From Oscillospiraceae bacterium (GTDB lineage Bacteria > Bacillota > Clostridia > Oscillospirales > Acutalibacteraceae): a stretch of 5,820 bases of DNA. The stretch spans positions 1 through 5,820 of the forward strand of contig CACXFE010000058.1 in NCBI GenBank assembly GCA_902766855.1, written 5' to 3'. Position numbers and translations under genes: made by a program. The notes under the pieces are model-generated. The model made no database searches. It was given only the letters and a program-made list of their open reading frames with translations, and was not told the origin of the DNA. Positions 5,518 to 5,820 of this stretch are shown here, in pieces. Every line of letters starts with the position of its first letter. Position 1 is the stretch's first letter.

Positions 5518-5820
5518 TTACTGCTTGTCGGCTTTCTTGAATATTTCTTCCGGAATATTGAGAATCGAGCCTTCCCCGCTCACCATCGGCAACTCGCCGT
5601 TCCATTTTTCGATAAACTGCTTTTGAATGATTTTATCCGATAGTTCCTGATTCAACAAACGGTTGGCTTTGGCCTCCGCCTCGGCTTGGGTGATCTTCAC
5701 TTGTGCCTCTGCTTCGGCATTGGTGATTTTGGTTTGTTTTTCGGTTTCGGCTTTCAGCAGTTGCTGCTGTGCAACCTGTTTTTCCTCGATCGCGGTAATA
5801 AACGCGTCGGAAAAATCAAA
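5518..5820 (-). CDS. SPFH/prohibitin-like membrane-associated protein, C-terminal part (start lies beyond the right edge)
   Basis: An open frame runs from the window edge to TAA at 5520-5518 and gives 100 residues with no start codon required inside the window. The visible part begins FDFSDAFITAIEEKQVA, which matches the end of the SPFH (stomatin/prohibitin/flotillin) domain of prohibitin-like proteins. A Glu/Ala/Gln/Lys-rich coiled coil follows (visible residues about 11-66), containing two 11-residue units (KITNAEAEAQV and KITQAEAEAKA). The tail QFIEKWNGELPMV, then a short Gly-rich stretch and IPEEIF, is also usual for bacterial prohibitin-family proteins. Such proteins are normally about 280-300 residues, membrane-anchored at the N-terminus, and form oligomeric membrane scaffolds. 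About two thirds, including any anchor, is therefore missing here. A GTG at 5700 could be mistaken for a start, but the conserved sequence upstream of it continues in frame. The downstream membrane protein gene starts on the base after this stop, so the two are probably co-translated. Family assignment is fairly sure; the cellular role is unknown. Confidence 0.82.
   Translation of the reverse strand, partial: FDFSDAFITAIEEKQVAQQQLLKAETEKQTKITNAEAEAQVKITQAEAEAKANRLLNQELSDKIIQKQFIEKWNGELPMVSGEGSILNIPEEIFKKADKQ

Noticed and set aside
5129..5605. Minus-strand open frame of 158 codons overlapping the SPFH and YcxB-like genes
   Set aside because: It is an alternative frame across two genes with better support, is Arg/Gly-rich, and has no family resemblance.
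5518..5700. A separate 60-residue protein starting at GTG 5700
   Set aside because: The frame continues upstream to the window edge with conserved SPFH-end sequence, so this is the tail of a larger gene.

Overview
The window is a gene-dense stretch of a bacterial chromosome. All eight supported genes lie on the minus strand, so transcription runs from position 5820 towards position 1. Gene content and sequence style suggest an anaerobic Bacillota, class Clostridia, perhaps an uncultured gut member of the Oscillospirales or Christensenellales. The pointers are a ThyX with a cysteine-containing C-terminal tail, a Tmk with the clostridial-style 'YTTSNAVHQ' block, a GreA-like protein of a clostridial type, and MltG next to a U32-family protein. 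This placement is inference from protein resemblance; no rRNA or marker database was consulted.

Layout in transcription order: (1) the C-terminal 100 residues of an SPFH/prohibitin-like protein, cut by the right edge; (2) a three-helix membrane protein with a YcxB-like core, starting on the base after the SPFH stop codon; (3) a GreA-family transcript cleavage factor; (4) thyX, flavin-dependent thymidylate synthase; (5) tmk, dTMP kinase, overlapping thyX by 8 nt; (6) a DJ-1/PfpI family protein; (7) mltG, endolytic murein transglycosylase; (8) a peptidase U32 family protein resembling the tRNA hydroxylase TrhP, starting at TTG and overlapping mltG by 14 nt. The left 31 bases follow the last stop codon and may hold one arm of a terminator.

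Gaps between genes are at most 18 nt, and no internal promoter or terminator is visible on the coding strand. The run therefore reads as one operon, or the tail of a longer one. ThyX and Tmk form a direct dUMP to dTMP to dTDP pathway. GreA, MltG and the U32 protein serve transcription, cell wall growth and tRNA modification. The DJ-1 protein and the SPFH/YcxB-like pair have less defined roles. There are no mobile elements, CRISPR arrays, RNA genes or long non-coding stretches.

This is mostly a housekeeping region, and I see no clear undescribed system. The points most worth a second look are the SPFH/YcxB-like membrane pair with an extra C-terminal helix, the Asp-to-Gly change in the Tmk DRY motif, the cysteine tail of ThyX, the absence of a trmR-like gene beside the U32 gene, and an 8-bp perfect hairpin inside thyX.
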